64,000 nt of DNA, taken from NCBI GenBank assembly GCA_051294375.1, contig CM119265.1:220294-284293 (forward strand), read 5' to 3'. Below, piece after piece: positions 10,028-18,419 of this stretch (within the stretch, counting starts at the first letter, position 1; each line of letters begins with the position of its first letter). Source of the DNA: Paraspadella gotoi. Its lineage: Eukaryota; Chaetognatha. The notes beneath the pieces are model-generated. The model saw only the letters and a program-made list of their open reading frames with translations. It did no database searches and was not told where the DNA came from. The position numbers were made by a program, and so were the translations under genes.

Positions 10028-10094
10028 CAACTGTTGTAACCTGTCTTTGTTTTCTTCCTCCAGTCAGCACCCAGGGCGGTGGCTACAACAGTTG
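10028..10094 (+). other. 3' UTR stem-loop of A1
   Basis: CAACTGTTGTA (10028-10038) pairs perfectly with TACAACAGTTG (10084-10094), and CC/GG pairs further in beyond an A/C mismatch. A2 has the same stem with changed but still paired bases (10878-10944), and E has a related stem (56932-56990). Confidence 0.6.
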
Positions 10095-10350
10095 ATATAT
10101 TTTTACCCAGTATATTTGTATATAATTGTTTTGAATTTTGAATTTTATACTTTTGTTTTTCGTATTCGTACGAATTGATTACTTTTTGCTTATTGATTCT
10201 CGTCAAGAGAAAGTCTGTCAAAGTCAATCGGAAGCGTCAATTTTAAAACCCATTTAATTTGAATATTTTAGTAATTTTTCATCATACTTAACAATCATTC
10301 ATTAGACGACAACGAATTTAATTGTGAAATATTAAGTACCTTATATTCCA

Positions 10351-10377
10351 ACAGCGGGGGATTTGGCCGTCGAACGA
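10351..10377 (+). other. Polypurine tract and start of 3' LTR, A1
   Basis: ACAGCGGGGGA (10351-10361) is the plus-strand primer tract. It is followed at 10362 by TTTGGCCGTCGAACGA, the first bases of the 3' LTR, which then runs into an N gap (10378-10387). Confidence 0.75.
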
Positions 10378-10387
10378 NNNNNNNNNN

Positions 10388-10642
10388 CAACAACAATACA
10401 AAATTAAAAAACAAAATCCCCGCTGTCAGGCCTAATGCCTAGAACAACTGTTGTAACCTGTCTTTGTTTTCTTCCTCCAGTCAGCACCCAGGGCGGTGGC
10501 TACAACAGTTGATATATTTTTACCCAGTATATTTGTATATAATTGTTTTGAATTTTGAATTTTATACTTTTGTTTTTCGTATTCGTACGAATTGATTACT
10601 TTTTGCTTATTGATTCTCGTCAAGAGAAAGTCTGTCAAAGTC
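10388..10642 (+). repeat. Direct second copy of the A1 pol end and 3' UTR between two gaps
   Basis: This segment repeats about 9974-10228 base for base (pol tail, stop, 3' UTR hairpin). It sits between a 10-N and a 100-N gap. It looks like a contig end placed twice by scaffolding. The 100-N gap (10643-10742) separates it from the inverted 3' end of A2. Confidence 0.8.
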
Positions 10643-10877
10643 NNNNNNNNNNNNNNNNNNNNNNNNNNNNNNNNNNNNNNNNNNNNNNNNNNNNNNNNNN
10701 NNNNNNNNNNNNNNNNNNNNNNNNNNNNNNNNNNNNNNNNNNGACTTTGACAGACTTTCTCTTGACGAGAATCAATAAGCAATTGATAATCAATTCGTAC
10801 GTGTACGAAAAACAATGGTATAAAATTTCAAAATTCGAAACAATTATGTACAATAATACTGGGTAAAAACAATATAT

Positions 10878-10944
10878 CAACTGTTGTAACCACCGCCCTG
10901 GGTGCTGATTGGAGGAAGAAAACAAAGACTGGTTGCAACAGTTG
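10878..10944 (-). other. 3' UTR stem-loop of A2
   Basis: CAACTGTTGTAACCA (10878-10892) pairs with TGGTTGCAACAGTTG (10930-10944) over 15 positions with one mismatch. Compared with A1 the inner stem has changed while pairing is kept. Confidence 0.6.
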
Positions 10945-10946
10945 AT

Positions 10947-13900
10947 CTAGGCATTAGGCCTGACAGCGGGGATTTTGTTTTTTGTTTTTGTATTGTCATT
11001 GTTATTGTTTTCCCCTTCCTGTCGTTTAATTAATTCCTTCAAAACTATAGCGTAAGTTGGGCGTTTTCTTAAGTCATAAGACTTGTGAGAAAAGTTTTCT
11101 GGTGTCGGTCTTGAAAACCTACACGTTGGCTCAGATCTTGGGTTTTCTTGATCGTTGTTGTTGTTCGCTCGGTTTTGATTTTCTAGCGGCGAAGTTGATT
11201 CACTTGTCTCTTGATTTGAGGGTGAAGTCGAGGTCTGAGGTTGATCTGGCGCCGGGAGTGGGTCCTGTGGGGGGGGAGGTAGATTTGTGGGAGAAGAGAG
11301 AGGTGTGGGGGGCGGGGAAGGTGTCGGGGAGGCCGCGCGCAGGTCCCGCCTATGAGTAGTCGCTGAACTTGATGCGCGGTTTCTCGAACGAGTAGTTCTT
11401 GAAGTTTGAGCTGGAATTCTTGTTCTCGGTCCCGGTTGTCGGCCAGGGCGTCTCTCTTGGCGCGGTTCCGGATCGTCTATCTGCCTGTCGTCTTCGCTGA
11501 CCCAGGCGGGTTTGACTCTGGCGATGTTGATCGTCTCGTGGCCTTTGCTGGGTATGTCGACGGTCATGTTGAGTCCATTGCGATGTACGACCCGGAAGGG
11601 ACCTTCATAGGGAGGAACAAGGGGGGGATGAACACCGGCTCGCCTAATGAATACATACTTTGCTGTATTGAGATTCGTAGGGATGTGGATTGCCGGTTGC
11701 CGGTGAGCAGATGTTTGCGTTGGCTGAAGGCGTGCCACTTCGACGCGGAGTCTTGACAATTGAGATCTTCTTTGTTGGTTTAGTCTTTCGTCGTTGACTT
11801 GTGGATCGCCTAGCATCGAGCCTGGTACGCCGATTCCTTCGCCAAAGACGAGGTCGGCGGCGGAGGCTCCGATGTCTTCTTTCACCGTTGTTCGAATTGC
11901 CAGTAGAGTAAGTGGCAATTTCCAATACCAGTTTTCTCTCTCGTTGTTTCCGAGCGCCATCAGAGATTCTTTTAGTCGCCTATGGAATCTCTCGACCATC
12001 CCATTCGCCTGTGGATGGTAGGCGGTTGTTGTCTGGTTTTTTATGCCCCATGTTTTGGTTAGTTGCTGCCATAGATTAGATGTAAACTGGGTTCCTCTAT
12101 CAGTGGTTATCACTGATGGTGTTCCAAAAACACTGATCCAGTTTAGACTTAATGCATCGATAATTGTGGGCGTTAATGTATTTGGTAGTGGTATAGCCGT
12201 TGGCCATCGTGAAAACCTGTCCACTATTGTTAGTAAATACATAAAACCGTTTGACTTGGGCATTTTGACGAGGTCCAAATTGAGATGTTGAAATCTTCGC
12301 GCTGGCACCTTGAAATCACCGATCTCTGGGACTGTGTGTTTACCGACTTTGGCGCGCTGGCAGTCGATACAATCTCTGGCCCAGCGCGTGACGTCTTGGC
12401 GCATTCCGGTCCATACGAATTTGGCCGCTACTGCCTTGCGAGTTGCTTCCACCCCTGGGTGGCCTAGTCCGTGGATGATGTCGAATATCTTTTTTCGCCA
12501 TGATCTTGGAACAAATGGGCGTGCCGGTCCGTTTGATATGTCGGCCAACAACTCCTGATCGCCGACGCGGATTTTTCTGAAGGTCAGACCTGTTCTAGCT
12601 TCTTCAGCGAGTTTTTGAAAGTCCGGGTCTAACGTCTGTTCGATAGCCATTTGTTCGAAGTTGACTTCAAAGCTTGTTAGTGAGGCAATTAATGCGCTTA
12701 CGTCCTCGAGGTGATTCTGTTTGATGGGACGATCCTCTTTGTCCTCGTTGTGCTGCTCTTCATTTCGAGGAGCTGCTGGAGTTTCACTGGAGGTCGTTGG
12801 AGTGGCTCTGGACGTTGTGGAGCGCTGTTTTGTCGATGATGGCGCTTTTTTCGTTGTCTCTGTCTCGCTGTCAGTCTTGTTGAGATTGTCGCCGACGTTG
12901 ACGCTCGAAGGTGCCGTTGACGGGGCGTTGGGGCGAGATAGGGCGTCAGCCACTACGTTGGCTTTGCCCTTGAGATAGCGCACATCCGTAGTGAACTCTG
13001 CGATAGCCGATAATTGATACGCTTGTCTCACTGTTTGTGGCTCCGATTTTTTCCTTATTGCTGACACCAGGCTTTGATGATCGGTATACAAGGTGAAGGC
13101 TCTGCCTTCCACCCAGTGACGGAAGTGGCGTACAGCGCGGAAAGCTCCATATAGCTCTCGATCGAATGGAGGCCATATCTTCTGGTTTTTGGCCAGCTTC
13201 GCGGAGAAGAAGGCCAAGGGCTCCCAGCCCTTGGGCCCTCTCTGTTCCAGAACGGCCCCTACTGCGTGGTCCGAGGCGTCGGTGGTGACGCACAGTTGGG
13301 CGCCGGTGCGAGGATGGTGAAGGAGTGACGCGGATATCAATCCGTCCTTTATAGCTTCAAAGGCTATTTCACAGTCGTTCGTCCAGTTGAGGGCCTTAGG
13401 TTTGCCGCTTAATGCTTCATATAGAGGGGCACACTTGTGGGCAACCTTGGGTATAAACCTCCTGTAGTAGTTTATCATGCCAAGGAACCTTTGGAGTTCC
13501 TTGACAGATGTTGGCCTGGTTGTTTCCTTCAAGGTTTGCACTCTGGCCGGAAGTGGTCGCACGCCATGTTTGTCGACTAAGAATCCTAGGAATTCTAAAG
13601 ATTCCTGGCCCAGTAAGCACTTCTTAGTATTTACTACTAAGCCGTTTTCGTCGAGCGCTCTGAAGACGCGTTCCAAATCCTGGAGGTGCTCTTCTGGCGT
13701 GGAGGATGCGACGAGAATGTCGTCTAAATAGACGAACGTATGAGGAATGTCTCCTAAGATCTCGTCCATCAGACGCTGAAAGTCTTGCCCAGCATTCTTA
13801 AGACCGAATGGGCAACGTGGGAAGACATAAAGTCCGAAGGGCGTGATAACGGCCGTTTTCTTGACGTCCTCCGGATTCACCGGTATCTGATGGTATCCTT

Positions 13901-14738
13901 TTAGCAAGTCGATTTTTGAAAAAATCGACTTGCCTTCGAGCTGCGAGTTGAAATCAGAGAGGAGTTTTACCGGATAACGGTCGTCGACGGTCTGGGCGTT
14001 CAGGCGACGGTAGTCGCCACAGCACCGCCATCCACCGTCCGGCTTAGAGACGACGTGAAGTGGTGACGACCACTCGGACTTTCCTCTTTTGGCGATTCCG
14101 AGCGACACCATCTTCTCTAGTTCTCTCTTGGCCACTGCAAGCTTCTCTGGGTCTAACCGACGGGCTCGTGATTGGCATGGTCTGCCCTCCGTCGGTATCG
14201 AGTGTGTCACACCGTGTCGTGGTTCCTTCATTTCGAAAGTCGGTGTTGAGAGCGAGGGGAAAGACTCGAGTAGTTTGTAATATCTCTCTCCGCTTCTATC
14301 GACGAAATTTACATGTAGCGCCGTTTCCTTGGAGGTCGACGCCGCGATCGTCGAGTAGTTTTGGAGATCGATGAGAAGGCCGTCTCTATGATTTGGAGCG
14401 AGGTAGTTTTCAGCTAAAAAGTCCGCTCCCAAAATATGTTGTTTGACATCGGCTACAACGAAACAATAGTCGAATTTGCGGTTCCCTAGTTGAACAGTCC
14501 TTTCCACTGTGCCGTAGCATGCAATTGACGAGCCGTTTGCCGCTTGCAACTTCATGAGAGGATCGGCGCCTCGGCTACGTTGTTGTGGAGTAGGGGGAAC
14601 AATCGACAATAGAGCGCCTCCATCTACCAACCATCTCGTTCGATCCCCGGCGTCCCTGATGTATATTAAGTCGTTTGACGCCGGTGATGTTGAAGAGTCT
14701 TGGGGGACGGCGTTCACCGTCGCCGGCCCCCCTTGGCA
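10947..14738 (-). CDS. pol: Pol polyprotein of element A2 (PR-RT-RH-IN)
   Basis: About 1263 aa, with the same domain order as A1: protease VDGGALLSIVPPT, RT FSKIDLLKGYHQIPV and YLDDILVAS, RNase H TDASDHAVGAVLEQ, integrase HHCC finger (CIDCQRAK), TTDRGTQF and VERFHRRLKESL, a GPF-type C-terminal module, a proline-rich linker and the FSRPTPENFSHK tail (11082-11120 on the plus strand). The frame starts at the slippery site and is open upstream to 14831. Differences from A1 are scattered substitutions plus some change in the RNase H-IN linker and the Pro/Ser tail. This suggests purifying selection on the enzymes. Confidence 0.94.
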   Translation of the reverse strand, partial: CQGGPATVNAVPQDSSTSPASNDLIYIRDAGDRTRWLVDGGALLSIVPPTPQQRSRGADPLMKLQAANGSSIACYGTVERTVQLGNRKFDYCFVVADVKQHILGADFLAENYLAPNHRDGLLIDLQNYSTIAASTSKETALHVNFVDRSGERYYKLLESFPSLSTPTFEMKEPRHGVTHSIPTEGRPCQSRARRLDPEKLAVAKRELEKMVSLGIAKRGKSEWSSPLHVVSKPDGGWRCCGDYRRLNAQTVDDRYPVKLLSDFNSQLEGKSIFSKIDLLKGYHQIPVNPEDVKKTAVITPFGLYVFPRCPFGLKNAGQDFQRLMDEILGDIPHTFVYLDDILVASSTPEEHLQDLERVFRALDENGLVVNTKKCLLGQESLEFLGFLVDKHGVRPLPARVQTLKETTRPTSVKELQRFLGMINYYRRFIPKVAHKCAPLYEALSGKPKALNWTNDCEIAFEAIKDGLISASLLHHPRTGAQLCVTTDASDHAVGAVLEQRGPKGWEPLAFFSAKLAKNQKIWPPFDRELYGAFRAVRHFRHWVEGRAFTLYTDHQSLVSAIRKKSEPQTVRQAYQLSAIAEFTTDVRYLKGKANVVADALSRPNAPSTAPSSVNVGDNLNKTDSETETTKKAPSSTKQRSTTSRATPTTSSETPAAPRNEEQHNEDKEDRPIKQNHLEDVSALIASLTSFEVNFEQMAIEQTLDPDFQKLAEEARTGLTFRKIRVGDQELLADISNGPARPFVPRSWRKKIFDIIHGLGHPGVEATRKAVAAKFVWTGMRQDVTRWARDCIDCQRAKVGKHTVPEIGDFKVPARRFQHLNLDLVKMPKSNGFMYLLTIVDRFSRWPTAIPLPNTLTPTIIDALSLNWISVFGTPSVITTDRGTQFTSNLWQQLTKTWGIKNQTTTAYHPQANGMVERFHRRLKESLMALGNNERENWYWKLPLTLLAIRTTVKEDIGASAADLVFGEGIGVPGSMLGDPQVNDERLNQQRRSQLSRLRVEVARLQPTQTSAHRQPAIHIPTNLNTAKYVFIRRAGVHPPLVPPYEGPFRVVHRNGLNMTVDIPSKGHETINIARVKPAWVSEDDRQIDDPEPRQERRPGRQPGPRTRIPAQTSRTTRSRNRASSSATTHRRDLRAASPTPSPPPTPLSSPTNLPPPPQDPLPAPDQPQTSTSPSNQETSESTSPLENQNRANNNNDQENPRSEPTCRFSRPTPENFSHKSYDLRKRPTYAIVLKELIKRQEGENNNNDNTKTKNKIPAVRPNA

Positions 14739-14744
14739 TTTAAA
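14702..14744 (-). promoter_or_regulatory. -1 ribosomal frameshift site of A2
   Basis: On the minus strand the heptamer is T TTA AAT (14744-14738), in the gag frame. A 6-nt spacer and the same 5+5 bp hairpin as A1 follow (GGGGG/CCCCC and CGGCG/CGCCG). The last base of the heptamer differs from A1 (T for C); both forms keep the slip. Confidence 0.82.
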
Positions 14745-15775
14745 TCCTTTTTCTTTTGGGCGTCGTTGTATCTGTCGCATCCGGGGTCGCACGACCAGGC
14801 GTCGTCCCCGAATTTCGCATGTTTCGCGCACAACGTTGTGAGTTTCGCCTTATTTTTCGCCTTCTGATGTGGAGCTTGACGTTTTTTAGCGCCGTTTGAC
14901 CTTCTTGGACGATTGTCGACGGCGTTAATTGCGTCGTCGTCGTCTGTGTCACTCTCTGGGCGTTGTTGTCGCTCTCTGTCCACGTTGCTTATCAGTGAAG
15001 ATGTTTGTCGCAGCTTGATATTGCCGTCGCTGTCGAAGTGACGGTCTGCCAATTGGCAAAGATCATGGGCCGTGAGGTCGTCCGCCTTGTCTTCCAACTG
15101 TCGACGGATCTCTAGAGGCATCTCGCGCAAGATTTTTTCTTTTCTAATATCGTCTAGAGTTACATTTTTAGTTCTTTCCTCTAGCTGAGCGAGCATCTTG
15201 GATGGTTTTGCTGTGTCGACGTCGAGGGCGTCGATGATATGTGCAGCTTGTTGTCGGCGAGTCAGCCCATACTCTTTCCTTAAGTAGCTGATGAACTGAC
15301 GCCACGCCTCCTCTGTCGGTTCGCCGAAGAGAAATTTATTTATTGTAGGATCTACTCCGATGGCTATTTTAGACTCCAGGTGAGCGAATTTGGCCTTGGG
15401 CGCCGTTATGCCTGCTCGAGTGTAGGCCGCCTCCGTCCTCTTAATCCAAATTTCGATATTGGAGCTATCGAAGTCGGGCAGATCCGGCTTCCTATTTGAT
15501 GCCCTCTCTAAAGCGCGAGTTGCGGCCGCGAGCGCCGCGCGTAGTTCATCGTTTTCGTCCTGCAGTCCTCGCTGAGAAGTGCTGGCCGTTGCCATGTCGT
15601 CGTCCCTGTCGCCGGCGCCACTGAATTCGAATTCGGGAGCGGCGTCGGCAAATGCTGGTGACGGCGTGCGTGAGCGAAGGCCACTTCCAAAGCTGAAGGG
15701 AAGTTGCAGTCTTGAGGGGTCGTCGGCGTCTCGCTGGGCAGAGCGGAGTCGGGATCTCAAATCTGAGCCGCTCAT
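14714..15775 (-). CDS. gag: Gag polyprotein of element A2
   Basis: 353 aa, the same length as A1 Gag. It opens MSGSDLRSRLRSAQRD. The capsid-like region includes LPDFDSSNIEIWIKR and QFISYLRKEYG, and the C-terminal zinc motif is CAKHAKFGDDAWSCDPGC (C-x2-H-x9-C-x3-C). Most differences from A1 lie in the disordered N-terminus and the Asp-rich stretch before the zinc motif. The -1 overlap with pol begins at 14738. Confidence 0.92.
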   Translation of the reverse strand: MSGSDLRSRLRSAQRDADDPSRLQLPFSFGSGLRSRTPSPAFADAAPEFEFSGAGDRDDDMATASTSQRGLQDENDELRAALAAATRALERASNRKPDLPDFDSSNIEIWIKRTEAAYTRAGITAPKAKFAHLESKIAIGVDPTINKFLFGEPTEEAWRQFISYLRKEYGLTRRQQAAHIIDALDVDTAKPSKMLAQLEERTKNVTLDDIRKEKILREMPLEIRRQLEDKADDLTAHDLCQLADRHFDSDGNIKLRQTSSLISNVDRERQQRPESDTDDDDAINAVDNRPRRSNGAKKRQAPHQKAKNKAKLTTLCAKHAKFGDDAWSCDPGCDRYNDAQKKKDLNAKGGRRR

Positions 15776-15941
15776 TGATCGTCTTGGCTCCGTTATGTCG
15801 ATGGGGAATTCATGAAACAGTAGGAGAAGGAAAAAGCGTGAGCGGAACAGGCTATAAGCTTAATCCCAATTCCCTTCGCCTGTTCTTACCTGGAGAGAAG
15901 GTAAATTGAAGTTGGTTCCCCGTTTCGAAGTTGGTCCAGTT

Positions 15942-15958
15942 CGTCGTCGTGCTCACCA
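15942..15958 (-). other. Primer binding site of A2
   Basis: TGGTGAGCACGACGACG on the minus strand, two bases after the LTR end at 15961; it matches A1 over the first 14 bases. Confidence 0.7.
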
Positions 15959-15960
15959 TG

Positions 15961-16628
15961 TGTAGCAAGTACCAGAGTTACCGCTACAGCTGACGATGGA
16001 CACTTGATAACGGCAGTGTCACGTGACTAAAGAGATGGCGCCAAGTATGATAATAGTTGGCGATCAGCAAATGCAGGGAAAGCGGGCACGAGATAATATC
16101 CATTTCACTTTATTTGATGGAAAATATTTTGTTTGTTCTTCGAGATTAGATTCGATGAGATTAATTATTTATTTCATGAGATTAATTAATCCATAGATTC
16201 GAGATAAAAACATTTAATTCTTTATTCGAATGAGTTTCTCCAATATGAGTAATGTATTTCTTACATTAAGTATTGAGAATAAAAACGAGTTTGATATTAA
16301 AACGAATATAATGCGTTAGAGAAGAAACACAAAAACAAGACTGAAAACATTCTGTTTTCAGATTCAAAAGTAAACTGTCATCAAACAAAATGTTCTAAGA
16401 CTCAGAGTCATCTTGTTTTAGAAAATGGAATCAAAATAAGTTAAAGGAAAAACAAAAGATTCAATCGTTTTTAAAATCATTAATCAAGATATTAAGATCG
16501 ATGTTTTTCAGCCGCCCGGATGGCAGTGGGCTCTAAGCCAGGCGTCCCGGGACTCTCGGTACCGGGTTCGAATCCCGGAGCGGACTGATGATTTATAATT
16601 TAATTCATCTCTTCGTTCGACGGCTAAA
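15961..16628 (-). repeat. 5' LTR of element A2 (668 bp)
   Basis: On the minus strand it starts TTTAGCCGTCGAACG right after TTAGGG repeat and ends GCTACA. It contains the hairpin TAATGTA/TACATTA (16250-16268) and the antisense tRNA-like block (16510-16586). Length and landmarks match the A1 LTR. Confidence 0.88.
16510..16586 (+). other. tRNA-like module antisense to A2 LTR
   Basis: The plus strand reads GCCGCCCGGATGGCAGTGGG (A-box-like) and ends with a perfect T-arm: CCGGG, loop TTCGAAT, CCCGG. This includes an exact B box, GGTTCGAATCC. Part of an acceptor stem (CCGC/GCGG) can form. The 3' end is about 42 bp from the telomere junction. I see no clear anticodon arm and no T-run terminator. Confidence 0.65.
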
Positions 16629-16629
16629 A

Positions 16630-17065
16630 CCCTAACCCTAACCCTAACCCTAACCCTAACCCTAACAACTTAACCCTAACACCCTAACCCTAACCCTAAC
16701 CCTAACCCTACCCTAACCCTCCTAACCCTAACCCTAACCCTACCCTAACCTAACCCTAACCCTAACCCTAACCCTAACCCTAACCCTAATAACCCTAACC
16801 ACCCTAACCCTAACCCTACCTAACCCCTAACAACCTAACCCTAACCCTAACCCTAACCCAACTAACCCTACCCTAACCCTACTAACCCTAACCCTAACCC
16901 TAACCCTAACCCTAACCCTAACCCTATAACCCTAACACCCTAACCCTAACCCCTAACCCTAACCCTACCTTAACCCTAACCCTAACCCTAACCCCTAACC
17001 CTAACCCTAACCCTAACCCTAACCCTAACCCTAACCCTAACCCTAACCCCCTAACCTAACCCTAA

Positions 17066-17098
<33 letters not shown>

Positions 17099-17190
17099 CC
17101 CTAACCCTAACCTAACTCCCTAACCCTAACCCCCTAACCCTAACCCTAACCCTAACCTCCTAACCCTAACCCTAACCCTAACCTAACCTA
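16630..17190 (-). repeat. Telomeric array between A2 and B1
   Basis: CCCTAA units with small indels on the plus strand, with no gene. It lies between the 5' LTR of A2 and the 3' LTR end of B1. On the minus strand the order is therefore B1, TTAGGG, A2, head to tail. Confidence 0.96.
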
Positions 17191-17194
17191 CGCC

Positions 17195-17882
17195 TGTGGC
17201 AACGTTGACAGAAGGCAGGTCCTGCTCAGCTTGACGTGACGAAGGGGCGTGGCAACTGGTGACGATTTGCATCTAATGATAATCAGCTTTGAGATTATCA
17301 GCAGGGAAAAGCAGCATTGTCTTAAACGAATTGTTTTTGTTTATTGTTTTAATAAACGAATTGTTTTGTTTATGTTTAATAAACATTTAACGATTGTTTT
17401 TGTTTTTAGAATCGACTTGTTTTGTTTGCAAATTTATTTTGGTGAGATAAAACAATTGAATTCGAGTTAAAGTTTTCTCTATTCCACTAATGTACTGACT
17501 TTATCATTTGAGAAGATAATAATTAAAACGATTTCGAGGATGAATAAGTTCAGTAAGTTTATTCATGAGAGATAAAAACCAGTCCTGAATTCACCTTCAA
17601 AAACAATCATTAAAGAAAGGCATCAATAAAAAAAAGGAATCGCCAGAGACATCTCTTGGATCTATCGATTTCAATTCGAGTTGGAAAACAAAAGGTTTAA
17701 GGTTGTTTCTAAAGCTTTAAATATGAAGTTTTTGAATCCTAATTGTCGGGGCTAGATCGGATGGCGAAGATCGGTGATCGAAGCGTCCCGACTTCTTAGA
17801 GCCTCTGGCGGGTTTCGATTCGCCGGGAAAGAATGAGTTTTTATTTCCAAAAAAATGAAATAACTCGCTCGAGACGGCTACA
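17195..17882 (-). repeat. 3' LTR of element B1 (688 bp)
   Basis: On the minus strand it begins TGTAGCCGTCTCGAG right after the polypurine tract and ends GTTGCCACA. Four bases (GGCG) follow and then telomere repeat. It contains the tRNA-like block (17745-17830) and a TAATGTA-type hairpin near 17490. Small indels distinguish it from the 5' LTR. Confidence 0.85.
17745..17830 (+). other. tRNA-like module antisense to B1 3' LTR
   Basis: GTCGGGGCTAG...GGATGGCGA (A-box-like) leads to GGGTTTCGATTCGCC (B-box-like, noisy). GAGTTTTTATTT follows and could terminate Pol III. The cleaner copy in B2 (51238-51312) has the T-arm CGGG-TTCGATT-CCCG. Confidence 0.55.
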
Positions 17883-17896
17883 CGCCCCCCCTGTTG
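17883..17896 (-). other. Polypurine tract of B1
   Basis: CAACAGGGGGGGCG on the minus strand, directly before the LTR start TGTAGCC at 17882. The B' copy has the same tract beside 25070. Confidence 0.75.
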
Positions 17897-18378
17897 AAAT
17901 ATATAGCTTAATATATTATATCGATAAAATTTGTGTCGTCTATCGAGTGAGTGATAAAAGAAATGATGTATAAATAATACAAAATATTATAGGAATTTGT
18001 TATCGGTAAAATCCAAATTAAAAATGACTAACTGACTGACTCCAACAAAAATAAAAATTTGAAAAATATTTCTCGAGAAATAATCAATTTAAGCATTTCG
18101 AAAAAATAGAAAATACTAAAAATAATTGAATATTTACAATAAAAATCATTTCATAATAAAACACCGAATTGTGTTAAAATCTCGCTTGGCAGTCGGAGCA
18201 ATGCGCTGCGGATGACGCTGGACCAAGATTGGAATAAAGACGCTTCCGGCTGTTTGATGAGGTTAAAATTCGGAATTTTGTCATTTTTTGTCTTTTTTTG
18301 TTGTTGTTATTCTCCGTCTTTTTGTCTTAAAGAGCATCTCTTTCACACGACTGAAGTACATTGGCCGATTGTTATCCG

Positions 18379-18411
<33 letters not shown>

Positions 18412-18419
18412 GCTCTCGC

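Larger units (their letters stand above)
4345..10377 (+). mobile_element. Element A1: near-complete Ty3/gypsy retrotransposon in TTAGGG
   Basis: Order: 5' LTR (4345-5016), primer site (5019), gag (5200-6261), pol in the -1 frame (6237-10025), 3' UTR hairpin, polypurine tract, and the first 16 bases of the 3' LTR before an N gap at 10378. Both frames are open from end to end. There is no env frame between pol and the LTR. The sense strand continues the G-rich telomere strand. Element A2 is a closely similar second copy, so the family was recently active. Confidence 0.93.
10743..16628 (-). mobile_element. Element A2: near-complete Ty3/gypsy retrotransposon in telomere repeat
   Basis: Minus-strand copy of the A1 family: 5' LTR 16628-15961, primer site 15958-15942, gag 15775-14714, pol 14738-10947 and part of the 3' UTR, ending at an N gap. 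Gag and Pol are fully open and closely similar to those of A1. Its 5' edge abuts CCCTAA on the plus strand, so the sense strand again continues the G-rich telomere strand. The 3' LTR is not in the window. Confidence 0.93.

Noticed and set aside
10026-10361. Possible env gene downstream of pol in A1
   Set aside because: Only about 340 bases separate pol from the 3' LTR and there is no long frame, signal peptide or membrane segment. These are retrotransposons without env.
10555-10925. Open frames of about 70-130 codons across N runs
   Set aside because: They translate Ns or 3' UTR sequence on both strands and match no domain.
4345-17195. Target-site duplications around the elements
   Set aside because: Flanks are telomere repeat, so matching bases are uninformative, and only B1 has both ends in the window.
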